A stretch of 59,305 nt of DNA from Bacillota bacterium. GTDB taxonomy: Bacteria > Bacillota > Clostridia > Oscillospirales > Ruminococcaceae. Shown here piece after piece: positions 18,774 to 27,365 of this stretch (position 1 is the stretch's first letter; each line of letters starts with the position of its first letter). Both the position numbers and the translations under genes were made by a program. Under the pieces are notes generated by a model. The model was not told where the DNA came from. It did not search any database and was given only the letters and a program-made list of their open reading frames with translations. The stretch is taken from assembly GCA_023413185.1 (NCBI GenBank), contig JAEZQD010000041.1, positions 1 to 59,305 on the forward strand, written 5' to 3'.

Positions 18774-19331
18774 ATGGTTTCAGCAGGTGAGTTTAGAAAC
18801 GGCGTTACATTTGACATGGATGGCAACGTTGTACAGATTATCGAGTTTCAGCATGTGAAGCCCGGTAAAGGCGCCGCTTTTGTTCGCACAAAGATCAGAA
18901 ACGTCATTACCGGCTCTGTGGTAGAAAAAACCTTTAGCCCCAACGAAAAATTCCCCACCGCGCATATTGAAAGGCGCAGCATGCAGTACCTGTATAACGA
19001 GGGCGACCTGTATTACTTTATGGATAACGAGTCCTACGAGCAGATTCCCATCGGTGCTGGCACACTTGGCGATAACTTTAAGTTTGTTAAAGAGAACACC
19101 GATGTTATGGTGCTCTCCTATAAGGGCAGCGTATTCGGCGTAGAGCCCCCCTTCTTTGCAGAGCTCAAAGTAACGCACACCGAGCCCGGTGTTAAGGGCG
19201 ACACCGCCACCAACACCATGAAGCTCGCGGTGCTTGAGACGGGCGCAGAAATTCGCGTACCATTGTTTATTAACGAAGGCGAAGTAATTCGCGTAGATAC
19301 CCGCGTCGGGGAGTATATGGAAAGAGCGTAG
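18774..19331 (+). CDS. efp: Translation elongation factor P
   Basis: 185 residues in three beta-barrel domains. EF-P relieves ribosome stalling at polyproline. The loop HVKPGKGAAF places the lysine that is modified in many bacteria at residue 32. The C-terminus NEGEVIRVDTRVGEYMERA is a standard EF-P ending. The ATG follows GGAGGG by 8 bases. Downstream is the CD1247-like gene rather than the spoIIIA operon often seen after efp in Clostridia. Confidence 0.98.
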   Translation: MVSAGEFRNGVTFDMDGNVVQIIEFQHVKPGKGAAFVRTKIRNVITGSVVEKTFSPNEKFPTAHIERRSMQYLYNEGDLYYFMDNESYEQIPIGAGTLGDNFKFVKENTDVMVLSYKGSVFGVEPPFFAELKVTHTEPGVKGDTATNTMKLAVLETGAEIRVPLFINEGEVIRVDTRVGEYMERA

Positions 19332-19383
19332 TGTCAATACTGTAATAGAAATTTACGGATAAACAAGAAGGAGGCTGACGAAA

Positions 19384-19836
19384 ATGACTGCGTTAGAACG
19401 AGTGGCGTATATCAAAGGATTGATGGAAGGTTTGGGCATGGACGACTCTACCAACGAGGGCAAGGTGCTTAAGGCAATGCTTGAGGTGCTTGACGATCTT
19501 GCAACCGACCTTGCAGATACACAGGACGAGCTCAGCGAGCTGTATGATCATGTGGATGCCATTGATGAAGACCTTGGTCTGCTCGAAGAAGATTTCTACG
19601 AGATGGAAGACGAGGACTGCGATGACGACGACTGCGACTGCGGTTGCGGCTGTGATGACGACGAGGACAGCCTGTACGAGGTTGTTTGCCCAAGCTGCGG
19701 AGACACCATCTGCATCAACGAAGCGATGCTGGAGGAAGGCGTAATCGACTGCCCTGGCTGCGGCGAAAAGCTCGAGTTCGATTTTGACGATGAGTGCTGC
19801 GAGGATGAAAACTGCGACTGCAATCACAAGGACTAA
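19384..19836 (+). CDS. CD1247-type acidic protein with zinc-ribbon cysteines
   Basis: 150 residues. The N-terminal 70 are helical (MTALERVAYIKGLMEGLGM...EVLDDLATDLADTQDELSELYDHVDAI), matching the CD1247 N-terminal domain of Clostridia. The C-terminal half is extremely acidic and cysteine-rich: a CDCGCGC cluster, then CPSCGDTICI and CPGCGEKLEF forming a two-knuckle zinc ribbon, and a last CCEDENCDC cluster. An AAGGAGG site precedes the ATG. The function is unknown; the ribbon suggests zinc binding. It is followed by a strong terminator. Confidence 0.88.
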   Translation: MTALERVAYIKGLMEGLGMDDSTNEGKVLKAMLEVLDDLATDLADTQDELSELYDHVDAIDEDLGLLEEDFYEMEDEDCDDDDCDCGCGCDDDEDSLYEVVCPSCGDTICINEAMLEEGVIDCPGCGEKLEFDFDDECCEDENCDCNHKD

Positions 19837-19885
19837 GCCTTTTTTACATCCTTGACGTACGGCCGGTACGATAATTTATGGTATG

Positions 19886-19920
19886 AACAGACCAAACGAG
19901 TACCGTTTGGTCTGTTTTGT
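19886..19920 (+). terminator. Terminator after the CD1247-type gene
   Basis: Perfect 13-bp stem (arms 19886-19898 and 19904-19916) with loop AGTAC, then a T-rich tail TTGTTT. Confidence 0.92.
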
Positions 19921-19971
19921 TTAGCCGAAAACGGGTATGCTTTATCGGACTGAGAGAGGGGGAGCGCGGCA

Positions 19972-21045
19972 ATGGCAAAGCGGGTATTGATTGGCATGAG
20001 CGGCGGGGTAGACAGCTCGGTGGCGGCGCTTGTGCTGAAGCAACAGGGCTTTGAGGTGGTGGGCGCCACCTTTCGCCTGTTTCAAGAAAGCGACCTTGGC
20101 GTGTGCGGGCAGTCAAGCTGCTGCTCGGCAGACGATGTAAACGACGCGCGTATGGTATGCGACAAGATTGGCATTGCGCACTATGTACTCAACTACAAGG
20201 AGCTGTTTCGCGAAAAGATTGTGGGCGCGTTTGTACAGAGCTACCTTGCGGGGGCAACTCCCAACCCCTGTATACTGTGCAACCGGTACATCAAGTTCGA
20301 GGCGTTTTTACACAAGGCGCAGTCCATGGGCTTTGACTTTGTCGCAACGGGTCACTACGCACGCATTGTGCAGGAGCAGCCCGACGGGCGCTACGCCCTG
20401 TACCGCGCCGAGGCCAAAGGCAAGGATCAAAGCTATGTATTGTACCATCTAACCCAGCACACCCTTGCCCACATGCTGATGCCGCTGGGGGGATACGATA
20501 AGCCCACGGTCAGGCAGATGGCACAGCAAAACAACCTGCTTGTAGCCAACAAGCCCGACAGTCAGGACATCTGCTTTGTGCCGGATGGCGACTATGCCGC
20601 ATTTATCGCTTCGTATACCGGAACACCCCCGAAGCAGGGCGATTTTGTGGACACAAAAGGCAACGTGCTCGGGCGACACAACGGGGTCGCAGGCTTTACC
20701 ATCGGGCAGCGCAAGGGGCTTGGCATCAGCCTTGGACGTCCTGCCTTTGTGGTGGATATCGACGCGGTGTCCGGCAGGGTGGTGCTCGGCGAGGAGCACG
20801 AGGTGTTTTCCCGCATCCTTACGGCGGACGATGTGAACATGCTTGACGGTCAGCCCGTTACGAGCCCGTTTACCTGCGCCGCAAAGATTCGGTACTCCCA
20901 TAAGGAGGCACGCGCGACGGTAACCCCTGCGGAAAACGGCAGGCTGCGGGTGGAGTTTGACGATGCGCAGCGTGCGATTACCCGTGGTCAGGCGGTTGTG
21001 TTTTACGATGGCGACCGTATCCTTGGCGGAGGAACGATTGTATAA
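19972..21045 (+). CDS. mnmA: tRNA 2-thiouridine(34) synthase MnmA
   Basis: 357-residue thiouridylase that inserts sulfur at U34 of tRNA Lys/Glu/Gln. The PP-loop is LIGMSGGVDSSVAAL at the N-terminus. The two catalytic cysteines are in NPCILCNRYIKF and SQDICFVPDG. The tRNA-binding segment GKDQSYVLYHL and the C-terminal beta-barrel (GQAVVFYDGDRILGGGTI) are intact. It has no sulfur-donor desulfurase next to it here. The ATG follows GAGGGGG, and a terminator immediately follows. Confidence 0.97.
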   Translation: MAKRVLIGMSGGVDSSVAALVLKQQGFEVVGATFRLFQESDLGVCGQSSCCSADDVNDARMVCDKIGIAHYVLNYKELFREKIVGAFVQSYLAGATPNPCILCNRYIKFEAFLHKAQSMGFDFVATGHYARIVQEQPDGRYALYRAEAKGKDQSYVLYHLTQHTLAHMLMPLGGYDKPTVRQMAQQNNLLVANKPDSQDICFVPDGDYAAFIASYTGTPPKQGDFVDTKGNVLGRHNGVAGFTIGQRKGLGISLGRPAFVVDIDAVSGRVVLGEEHEVFSRILTADDVNMLDGQPVTSPFTCAAKIRYSHKEARATVTPAENGRLRVEFDDAQRAITRGQAVVFYDGDRILGGGTIV

Positions 21046-21054
21046 GCCGCACGC

Positions 21055-21100
21055 AAAAAGCCAATTATCATCGGCTTGTCCGATGATAGTTGGCTTTATT
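21055..21100 (+). terminator. Terminator of mnmA
   Basis: 18-bp stem (21057-21074 with 21080-21097, one G-T wobble) and a short CTTGT loop, followed by TTTATT. Very stable. Confidence 0.9.
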
Positions 21101-21266
21101 GGTTTTGGCGAGATTCTGTTAAGGTACTAATAAACCCGCAGTGAAATAGATTGGTGCGGCAAGGCATGATAACAAAAAAGAATGCAATAATAACGAAACA
21201 ACCCCTGCTCCCAACGCGCTTAACAGGCGAATTGAAACGACGCGACAAAAAAGATAAAAAAAGCTA

Positions 21267-21295
21267 TTGACAAAACGCCTGATACTGCGTATGAT
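21267..21295 (+). promoter_or_regulatory. Sigma-A-type promoter of cysK
   Basis: TTGACA at 21267-21272 and TATGAT at 21290-21295, spaced 17 bp, ending 55 bp before the cysK start. I looked for a T-box or SAM riboswitch between the mnmA terminator and this promoter and saw none. Confidence 0.8.
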
Positions 21296-21350
21296 AATAA
21301 CATATTAAACATATATGAAATATAATTTCAACATATGGAGGGAACTGATT

Positions 21351-22286
21351 GTGTCAAAAATTTATAAAAGCCTAACCGAGCTAATCGGTAAAACCCCGCT
21401 GCTTGAGCTATCAAACTACGAAAAGAAGCATGGGCTGTCTGCTGCAGTGGTGGCAAAGCTCGAGTATTTTAATCCCGCGGGCAGTGTAAAGGATCGTATC
21501 GCCAAGGCGATGATCGACGACGCCGAGGCGCGCGGGCTGCTGAGTCCCGACTCGGTTATTATCGAGCCGACCAGCGGCAACACCGGCATCGGGCTTGCAT
21601 CTGTGGCGGCGGCTAGGGGCTACCGCATCATCCTGACCATGCCCGAAACGATGAGCGTCGAACGCCGCAACCTGCTTAAGGCATATGGCGCCGAGCTTGT
21701 TTTAACCGAGGGCGCAAAGGGCATGAAGGGCGCAATCGCAAAGGCGGAGGAGCTAGCCGCCGAGACCCCGAATGCGTTTATTCCCGGGCAGTTTGTCAAC
21801 CCCGCAAACCCGGCCGTACACAAGGCGACGACGGGTCCCGAGATCTGGGACGACACCGACGGCAAGGTGGATATCCTTGTAGCGGGCATCGGAACGGGCG
21901 GAACGATTACCGGCGCGGGTGAGTTCCTAAAAAGCAAGAACCCCGATATCAAGGTTGTTGCGGTAGAGCCGTTTGATTCCCCCGTGCTGTCCGAGGGCAA
22001 GGCGGGTCCCCATAAGATTCAGGGAATCGGCGCGGGCTTTGTGCCCGACGTTCTGAATACAGGCGTGTTCGATGAGATTGTTAAGGTAAAAAACGAGGAC
22101 GCATTCCAAACCGGGCGTGAGATCTCCAAGGCGGAGGGTCTGTTGGTTGGCATCTCCTCCGGCGCGGCATTATGGGCTGCTACCGAGATTGCAAAGCGCC
22201 CCGAGAACACGGGCAAGACCATCGTGGTCGTGTTGCCCGATACCGGCGAGCGTTACCTTTCCACCGCGTTGTTTGCGGATCTGTAA
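21351..22286 (+). CDS. cysK: Cysteine synthase A (O-acetylserine sulfhydrylase)
   Basis: PLP enzyme that makes cysteine from O-acetylserine and sulfide. The PLP lysine is in NPAGSVKDRIAKAM, the substrate loop is PTSGNTGIGLA, and the phosphate loop is AGIGTGGTITGAGEFL. The 311-residue length is normal. I chose GTG 21351 (product MSKIYKSLTELIGKTPLLEL) because GGAGGGA is 8 bases upstream; the in-frame ATG at 21315 lacks a ribosome-binding site and would add 12 atypical residues. Monocistronic by promoter and terminator. Confidence 0.96.
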   Translation: MSKIYKSLTELIGKTPLLELSNYEKKHGLSAAVVAKLEYFNPAGSVKDRIAKAMIDDAEARGLLSPDSVIIEPTSGNTGIGLASVAAARGYRIILTMPETMSVERRNLLKAYGAELVLTEGAKGMKGAIAKAEELAAETPNAFIPGQFVNPANPAVHKATTGPEIWDDTDGKVDILVAGIGTGGTITGAGEFLKSKNPDIKVVAVEPFDSPVLSEGKAGPHKIQGIGAGFVPDVLNTGVFDEIVKVKNEDAFQTGREISKAEGLLVGISSGAALWAATEIAKRPENTGKTIVVVLPDTGERYLSTALFADL

Positions 22287-22325
22287 TCGTCATATCAAAG
22301 CTACGCCACTTTATATCAATAAAAA

Positions 22326-22363
22326 ACAGGCTGACGGGTTATCATCCGTCGGCCTGTCTTTTT
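22326..22363. terminator. Terminator between cysK and the convergent acetyltransferase gene
   Basis: 12-bp stem (22326-22337 with 22346-22357, one wobble) followed on the plus strand by CTTTTT and preceded by six A residues, so it can act in both directions. Confidence 0.9.
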
Positions 22364-23205
22364 CAGTCCAAAACCAGATTGAGATACGGGTGCGCCGCGT
22401 CAATGGGTGTCTTTGCGTACAGCATGCCAAACGGCTTTGGCTCAAGGGGCAGATTAAACCACTCGGGCAGCCTTGCCTGAACACGATCACAGCCAAATTC
22501 TGCGGCTAAACCCGATAAAACAGGCAGGATGTTGCGCTCTGATAGCGTGGTTTCTTTTACAAACAGCGTACCGTCCGCGATATGGTACAGCACAAGGTAT
22601 TCGTCCCCGTTGTGCGTAAGCACCGCACACCGCCCGCCCGCAAACGTGTTCTCCCTCAGTCGGTAGTCGATAGCGTGCTCGTCCCAGCAAAGATACCCGT
22701 GCCTGCCATAGCAGGCGTCCCGCAGGGCTTTGTACTGCCGCGCGTCGGGTTCATAGGTCGGGTAGCTTTCGTGCGAGTATGTGTCGAGCTGCTCTTTTTC
22801 TAGGACAAGCTGTTTATAATAAAATGCGGTGTGGTAGCCGTTCTTTTGATAAAAGTGGAACAGTCCGGCTTCGGACGGCACCAAAACCATCGCCTCGTCT
22901 CTTTGGTCGGCAAGGTCGTTTGCGCGGCGAATCAGTGCGCTGCTTAACCCCTGCCCGCGGTGCGAGCGCCTTGTTGCCACACCGTAAACGTACCGCGCCG
23001 CACGAGGCCCCGCGGCGGTGTGAATCGTGGCGGGCAGCAGCGTCATCATCGCCACGGGTTGGTTGTCCGCCACCCAAACAAGGGTGTTATCCGGCGCAAA
23101 AAGGTTAGCATAAACAAAGTCGGTATACGCCCGACTGTCGCCAAACGCCTCTTGCCAAATCTCTTTGAGGGCGGTAGTCATGCTGCTGTCGGCAAACCGT
23201 ATCAT
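22363..23205 (-). CDS. GNAT-family N-acetyltransferase
   Basis: 280 residues. The N-terminal half is a GNAT domain with the acetyl-CoA loop VYGVATRRSHRGQGLSSALI (R-x-x-G-x-G/S type) at about residues 75-94 and FYQKNGYHTAFYY. The C-terminal half resembles a second degenerate GNAT-like fold, as in Eis-type proteins. The substrate is unknown. The ATG follows AAAGGAG, which overlaps the stop region of the upstream DUF2156 gene (3-bp gap), so the two form one operon. Confidence 0.85.
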   Translation of the reverse strand: MIRFADSSMTTALKEIWQEAFGDSRAYTDFVYANLFAPDNTLVWVADNQPVAMMTLLPATIHTAAGPRAARYVYGVATRRSHRGQGLSSALIRRANDLADQRDEAMVLVPSEAGLFHFYQKNGYHTAFYYKQLVLEKEQLDTYSHESYPTYEPDARQYKALRDACYGRHGYLCWDEHAIDYRLRENTFAGGRCAVLTHNGDEYLVLYHIADGTLFVKETTLSERNILPVLSGLAAEFGCDRVQARLPEWFNLPLEPKPFGMLYAKTPIDAAHPYLNLVLD

Positions 23206-23208
23206 GGG

Positions 23209-24102
23209 CTACTCCTTTGCGAGCTTTGCGGTGTATTTCTCCAGCAAAATCTCGGGGCGGTAGGATAGCTTGACCTTTCGCAGACCCTCGTCGCCCATAT
23301 CCTCCTCGCGGTTGACATAGGTAAACGACTGGCAGTTGTGGATTAAAAACTGCCGGTTGATCATCTGGTAAGCACCCTGAATATCCGAAAACGCCTTCTC
23401 AATATGAACGCTATAGGTATCTGATGACAACGGCTCTCCGATGGTAAACGCAACTACCTCGCCGTTTAAGCGCAAAAGACCGCCCGAAAACCGCAGCTCA
23501 AAAAAGTGCTTTAACGCTGTGCGAACCGCGCACATCTCCTTTTTCAGCCCCGGGTCGTCGCCGCAGCCGTGCAGCTGGCACCATTTGTCGTTCATCACTT
23601 CGCACTCGCCTATATTTTGCTGGGTAATATGCTCATACGCCCAGTCGGGGTTATCCAAGAAACGCGAGATATGGTTGCGCTTCGCGGCGTACTTCTTGCC
23701 CGTCAGGTTAACCAAATCCTCGACCTTATAGATGTAGTCAAATTGGTCGCGGTTTTCGGTTATCTCAAAGCGGTCGGGGAACAATCGGTTGAGCTCCGCG
23801 ACATCGTCAACGAGCAGCCCGCGCAGACGAAAGGGGACGCCCGCTTGTTTTGCGTCGGCAACCAGCGCCTCGATGACCGCGCCGCGGTCGCCCGTGCCCA
23901 CGGGGCTTGTGTACACGGCACCCGACTTCCAGGTGCTTTTTAAGCAGTAAAAGCCGTCGACGACAGCAAATTGGACATTGTTTGGCTTAGTCCAGATTAA
24001 GTTGTTTGCGAACGAGTAATCGCAGCTTTTGGAGTCGGCTGCCCGCAGAATGGGCTCTATAATACTGCGGTCGTCCAGTTCAATCGGTTTAAATGTTAGC
24101 AT
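23209..24102 (-). CDS. DUF2156 protein (lysyl-phosphatidylglycerol synthase C-terminal-like)
   Basis: 297 residues matching the DUF2156/LPG_synthase_C group, which has tandem GNAT-like folds and uses aminoacyl-tRNA-type donors in MprF. Seen segments are IIEPILRAADSKSCDYSFANNLIW at the N-terminus, KKYAAKRNHISRF, and VAFTIGEPLSSDTYSVHIEKA followed by AYQMINRQF near the C-terminus. No membrane segments, so it is a soluble stand-alone domain. It is paired with a GNAT gene downstream. The acceptor is unknown. Confidence 0.85.
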   Translation of the reverse strand: MLTFKPIELDDRSIIEPILRAADSKSCDYSFANNLIWTKPNNVQFAVVDGFYCLKSTWKSGAVYTSPVGTGDRGAVIEALVADAKQAGVPFRLRGLLVDDVAELNRLFPDRFEITENRDQFDYIYKVEDLVNLTGKKYAAKRNHISRFLDNPDWAYEHITQQNIGECEVMNDKWCQLHGCGDDPGLKKEMCAVRTALKHFFELRFSGGLLRLNGEVVAFTIGEPLSSDTYSVHIEKAFSDIQGAYQMINRQFLIHNCQSFTYVNREEDMGDEGLRKVKLSYRPEILLEKYTAKLAKE

Positions 24103-24209
24103 ATACTGTCCTTCTTCTTAAATTTCTGTTTGCGCGTTGCGGTTACCCGTGCGGATAGCCGAGTTTAATGGAAGCGGAGGGAGGACTCAAACGCTGTTAA
24201 GCATAGTAT
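24103..24209. other. 5' leader of the DUF2156 operon
   Basis: Upstream of the minus-strand DUF2156 start, which has GAAGGA as ribosome-binding site. On the minus strand GGGAGGA and TCCTCCC, about 23 bases apart (near 24181-24216), can form a hairpin just after the candidate structured RNA. No gene is visible. Confidence 0.3.
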
Positions 24210-24380
24210 CCTCCCGCGTTCTGTCCGGTATACAGCGCAAACCCGCATCGCAATCGCATGGCAAGGTGATTACCGTCGGCTTACGTGCCGACGCGCTCGA
24301 TTGGAGGCGGTAGGTCGCCTTGTGGTTATGAGAGTGGCTTCACATCCCAAATCGGACACAACCCTTGTTTGACTTATTTC
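24210..24380 (-). ncRNA. Candidate structured RNA, possibly 6S-like
   Basis: On the minus strand a closing helix pairs GTTGTGTCCG with CGGACAGAAC (one mismatch; cores 24353-24358 and 24222-24227). Inside it CAATCG pairs with CGATTG, and a perfect terminal hairpin CGTCGGC-ACGTAA-GCCGACG tops the arm. The rod with a large internal bubble resembles 6S RNA, and short strings such as CATAACCACAAG on the 5' side and TCACCTTG on the 3' side recall enterobacterial 6S RNA. It could instead be a riboswitch-like leader of the DUF2156 gene. The strand is inferred. Confidence 0.35.
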
Positions 24381-24450
24381 TCAAATTCGCTGCAAGACCA
24401 AAGGGCTATGACGGATTTTTTGCTGCGCTTTAGCGCAGGATAGCATGGAT

Positions 24451-24475
24451 AAGGCGGCGGAAAACCCGCCGCCTT
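24451..24475 (-). terminator. Hairpin downstream of the AraC regulator
   Basis: Perfect 10-bp GC-rich stem AAGGCGGCGG / CCGCCGCCTT with a 5-base loop, 43 bp after the stop of the minus-strand AraC gene. The following tract is not T-rich, so termination is likely but not certain. Confidence 0.6.
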
Positions 24476-24517
24476 ATATTATACCACTTTTGTAGAGTGG
24501 TCTTCAAGCTTGAACCG

Positions 24518-25399
24518 TTAAGCGTTTTTGTTAGTAAAGTCAGAGGCAAGATACAGGGAGCGAAATTCAGTCGGGGTGCAGCCCTTTTGCAGCTTAAACA
24601 TTCGAATAAAGGCAGACAAACTGCCAAAGCCCGAACGGATGGCAACCTCGGTCACCGAGACATCCGGCTCAATCAGCAGCTGCTCGGCATACATGATGCG
24701 TCTGCGGTTGAGATACTTGTAAAACGACACGCCGGTAAACTGCTTAAACAGACGGGTGAAATAGAACTTGCTAAAACCCGCAAGCGCCGCGGCATCCTCA
24801 AGGGTCATATTCTCATCGAAATGCTTGTTGATGTAATCGCATACAGAGAGGAACTTATCGATATAATCCTGGTTCTTAATCGTTTTTTCCGCGTGCTCAA
24901 GGGTTGGCTGGGTGTACTGCCTGCCCACCAGCACGACCAATTGTATTAAGTAGGAGTAAATAAGCGCTTCTTTGAGCACGCCTTTGCTGCGGTATTCCTC
25001 AAGGGTACGGTATAGAATGCGCTCCGCCTCGGCATGAATATCCGATGTGCGTTGCGCGGAGATGCAGATGCCGGGCGCCATAAACGCCATTACGGAGCCA
25101 AACTCCTTAAGCTGGCTTAAGAAAGAGAAATCCACCTGTACAATCAGTCTGCGACCGGTTTTTGGGGCATAAAGACTGTGCAGTGTTCCCGGTGCAATCA
25201 GCATAATATCGCCGGCGTTTAAGTCAAACGATACCCCGCCGCACACAACGCGATACTCGCCGATTATGGGCATAATAATCTCGAGCGGCGAATGCCAGTG
25301 GTTTGGGTAATCCTCATATTGCTCGTTTTCATAGATGACAATTGAGGAGCCCTCCGCAAAATCCACCGTTTCTCGTATGCCGTGCAGCGTCTTAATCAT
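24518..25399 (-). CDS. AraC-family transcriptional regulator with cupin sensor domain
   Basis: 293 residues. The N-terminal cupin-like half includes NHWHSPLEIIMPIIGEY and FDLNAGDIMLIAPGTLHSL, which usually binds a sugar. The C-terminal double helix-turn-helix includes MTLEDAAALAGFSKFYFTRLFKQFTG and VSVTEVAIRSGFGSLSAFIRMFK. I start at the ATG complementary to 25397-25399 because GGAGGTGAAG precedes it on the minus strand; an upstream in-frame start adds 19 atypical residues. It diverges from the GH43-GH3-xylAB genes, so it is their likely activator, responding to xylose or a xylo-oligosaccharide (inference). Confidence 0.9.
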   Translation of the reverse strand: MIKTLHGIRETVDFAEGSSIVIYENEQYEDYPNHWHSPLEIIMPIIGEYRVVCGGVSFDLNAGDIMLIAPGTLHSLYAPKTGRRLIVQVDFSFLSQLKEFGSVMAFMAPGICISAQRTSDIHAEAERILYRTLEEYRSKGVLKEALIYSYLIQLVVLVGRQYTQPTLEHAEKTIKNQDYIDKFLSVCDYINKHFDENMTLEDAAALAGFSKFYFTRLFKQFTGVSFYKYLNRRRIMYAEQLLIEPDVSVTEVAIRSGFGSLSAFIRMFKLQKGCTPTEFRSLYLASDFTNKNA

Positions 25400-25778
25400 A
25401 CAGCCTTCACCTCCGTTGCGGTACCGTGCACATGGAATATAAAAGGGGACGCGCACCGCATTGTCTTAATAATAACACATTTTTGCGATAATGAAAACCG
25501 AAAATATAAAAAATAAACTATAATTATAATAAATGAACGAAAATAAATAGATAATATATCTAAATATACGAAGTAATACCTGTACAATACCAAAGAGTGC
25601 ACCATGCAAAGATAGCAATAATTGATAGTTACAAAGCAACTATTCGAAAGAAAGTGCTCGTGCACACTGTTATAATTGCAAGTATAAGCTGGTAAAGTAA
25701 TCCGATTTATGCTAACGCGAGGTACTCATTGCCTTGTGGCAGCGGGCATATTAAAAACAGGATAAAGGATGTGGCGTT
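25400..25778. promoter_or_regulatory. AT-rich divergent control region between AraC and GH43
   Basis: 379 bp without a gene. A TATAAT hexamer at 25671-25676 is a candidate plus-strand -10 for the GH43 gene; the hexamer 17 bp upstream (AAGAAA) is not a -35 consensus, which fits an activator-dependent promoter. A GTGC-TCGT-GCAC palindrome lies at about 25654-25665, covering the spacer of that promoter. The left half is strongly AT-rich. No direct repeat pair typical of AraC sites could be assigned. Confidence 0.4.
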
Positions 25779-27335
25779 ATGGGCAGAGTACAAAACCCCA
25801 TACTTAAGGGCTTTTACCCGGACCCGTCGGTTTGCCGTGTGGGGGAGGATTTCTATATCGTCACCTCTACCTTTGCATATTACCCCGGCATCCCCGTTTT
25901 TCACACACGGGATTTTTGTCACATCAGGCAGATTGGCAACGTGATGACTACCGACAGTCAGCTGCCCCTTGAAGGCGTTGGGCATTCACACGGCTTATTT
26001 GCCCCGACCATCCGTTACCATAACGGCACCTTTTATGTGGTGTGCACCAACATCTCAAAGGGCGGCAATTTTATCGTAACGGCAACCAATCCCGCCGGAC
26101 CGTGGTCACAGCCCCGCTGGCTTGCGGGAGCGGAGGGTATTGACCCAAGCTTGTTCTTTGACGACGACGGCACCTGCTACTATGTGGGCACCCGCGCCGA
26201 CTCGCAGCAGGAATGTTATTATGGAGATAATGAGATATACATCGTACCGCTTGACCTTGACGAGTTTTGTCTGGCGGGTGAACCAAAACCGTTATGGAAG
26301 GGTGCGCTGCGCGACAGCGTATGGCCAGAGGCACCGCACCTGTATAAAATAGACGGCAGGTACTACCTGATGATTGCCGAAGGGGGCACCGCCGACGATC
26401 ATGCGGTTACCATCGCCCGCAGCGAGGCTCTGCTTGGTCCGTACACGGGGTACAAGAAAAACCCGGTATTGACCCACCGCCATCTGGGCAGAGATTACCC
26501 GGTTAAAAATGTGGGACACGCAGATCTCGTGCAGGCGGCAGACGGCAGCTGGTATATGGTCATGCTCGCCTCAAGACCCTGTGAGGGCAGCTCCAACCTA
26601 GGGCGCGAAACCTTCTTTGCCCGCGTGGAGTGGGAGGACGGTTGGCCTGTCGTAAACCCCGGGGAGGGCAGGCTGACACCCGAGACCGCGACCACCCTTT
26701 TGGATTGCCCGCTTGAACCGGTTTCGGGGTACTATCCCTTTAGCCGGATGTCGTGGCAGACCCTTGACCCGAGAATACTGTTTTTGCGTAACCCGCGCAG
26801 GGATGATTATGCGTTTTGCAGCGAGGGTTTACGGCTTGCGCTGTCGCCCGTCACCCTTTGCGATATGGATAGCCCCTCGTATTTGTGTGTTCGGCAGACG
26901 TCATTTTCCTTTATGACAGAGACAAAGGTAACGTTTTCGCCCGGGTGCCCCGGCGAACTTGTGGGGCTTGCGCTTGTGCAAAGCGACCGCTACCATATCC
27001 GGCTGGAGTACGGGTTAACCGACACGGGGCACAGACTTCGCGTCGTACTCTGCGAAGATGGGCGGGAGACTGTTGTGCAGGAAGCCGCGGTGCAGACCGA
27101 AACAATATGGCTAAAGCTTGCCCAGCATGAGCAGAACGTTGTGTTTTATTACAAAACCGAGCAGGGCGCAGCCCCATACAAAAGGCTTGACTATACCGTA
27201 AGCGCGCGGCGGATGTGTACCGAGCACGCCGGCGGGTTTGTGGGGTGCACCGTAGGGGTTTATGCATCCTCAAACGGAAAAAGCACAATGAGCAGTGCGC
27301 TCTTTGAATATCTGGAGTATCAGGATATCAAATAA
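25779..27335 (+). CDS. Glycoside hydrolase family 43 (beta-xylosidase type)
   Basis: 518 residues. The five-bladed propeller domain begins NPILKGFYPDPSVCRVGEDFY, with the base Asp in PDPSV; GIDPSLFFDDDG carries the pKa-modulating Asp, and VWPEAPHLYKI carries the acid Glu. The C-terminal part (about residues 320-518) fits the beta-xylosidase concanavalin-like domain that packs on the active site. There is no signal peptide, so it acts in the cytoplasm on imported xylo-oligosaccharides. The ATG follows AAAGGA by 9 bases. First gene of the cluster leading into GH3, the deacetylase and xylAB. Confidence 0.93.
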   Translation: MGRVQNPILKGFYPDPSVCRVGEDFYIVTSTFAYYPGIPVFHTRDFCHIRQIGNVMTTDSQLPLEGVGHSHGLFAPTIRYHNGTFYVVCTNISKGGNFIVTATNPAGPWSQPRWLAGAEGIDPSLFFDDDGTCYYVGTRADSQQECYYGDNEIYIVPLDLDEFCLAGEPKPLWKGALRDSVWPEAPHLYKIDGRYYLMIAEGGTADDHAVTIARSEALLGPYTGYKKNPVLTHRHLGRDYPVKNVGHADLVQAADGSWYMVMLASRPCEGSSNLGRETFFARVEWEDGWPVVNPGEGRLTPETATTLLDCPLEPVSGYYPFSRMSWQTLDPRILFLRNPRRDDYAFCSEGLRLALSPVTLCDMDSPSYLCVRQTSFSFMTETKVTFSPGCPGELVGLALVQSDRYHIRLEYGLTDTGHRLRVVLCEDGRETVVQEAAVQTETIWLKLAQHEQNVVFYYKTEQGAAPYKRLDYTVSARRMCTEHAGGFVGCTVGVYASSNGKSTMSSALFEYLEYQDIK

Positions 27336-27365
27336 CGGCAGATTAAAGAAAGTGAGTAGCGTAAG

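Noticed and set aside
24423..24438. CTGCGC-TTTA-GCGCAG hairpin near the AraC terminator
   Set aside because: Flanked by T residues on the wrong side for the minus-strand gene; considered incidental.
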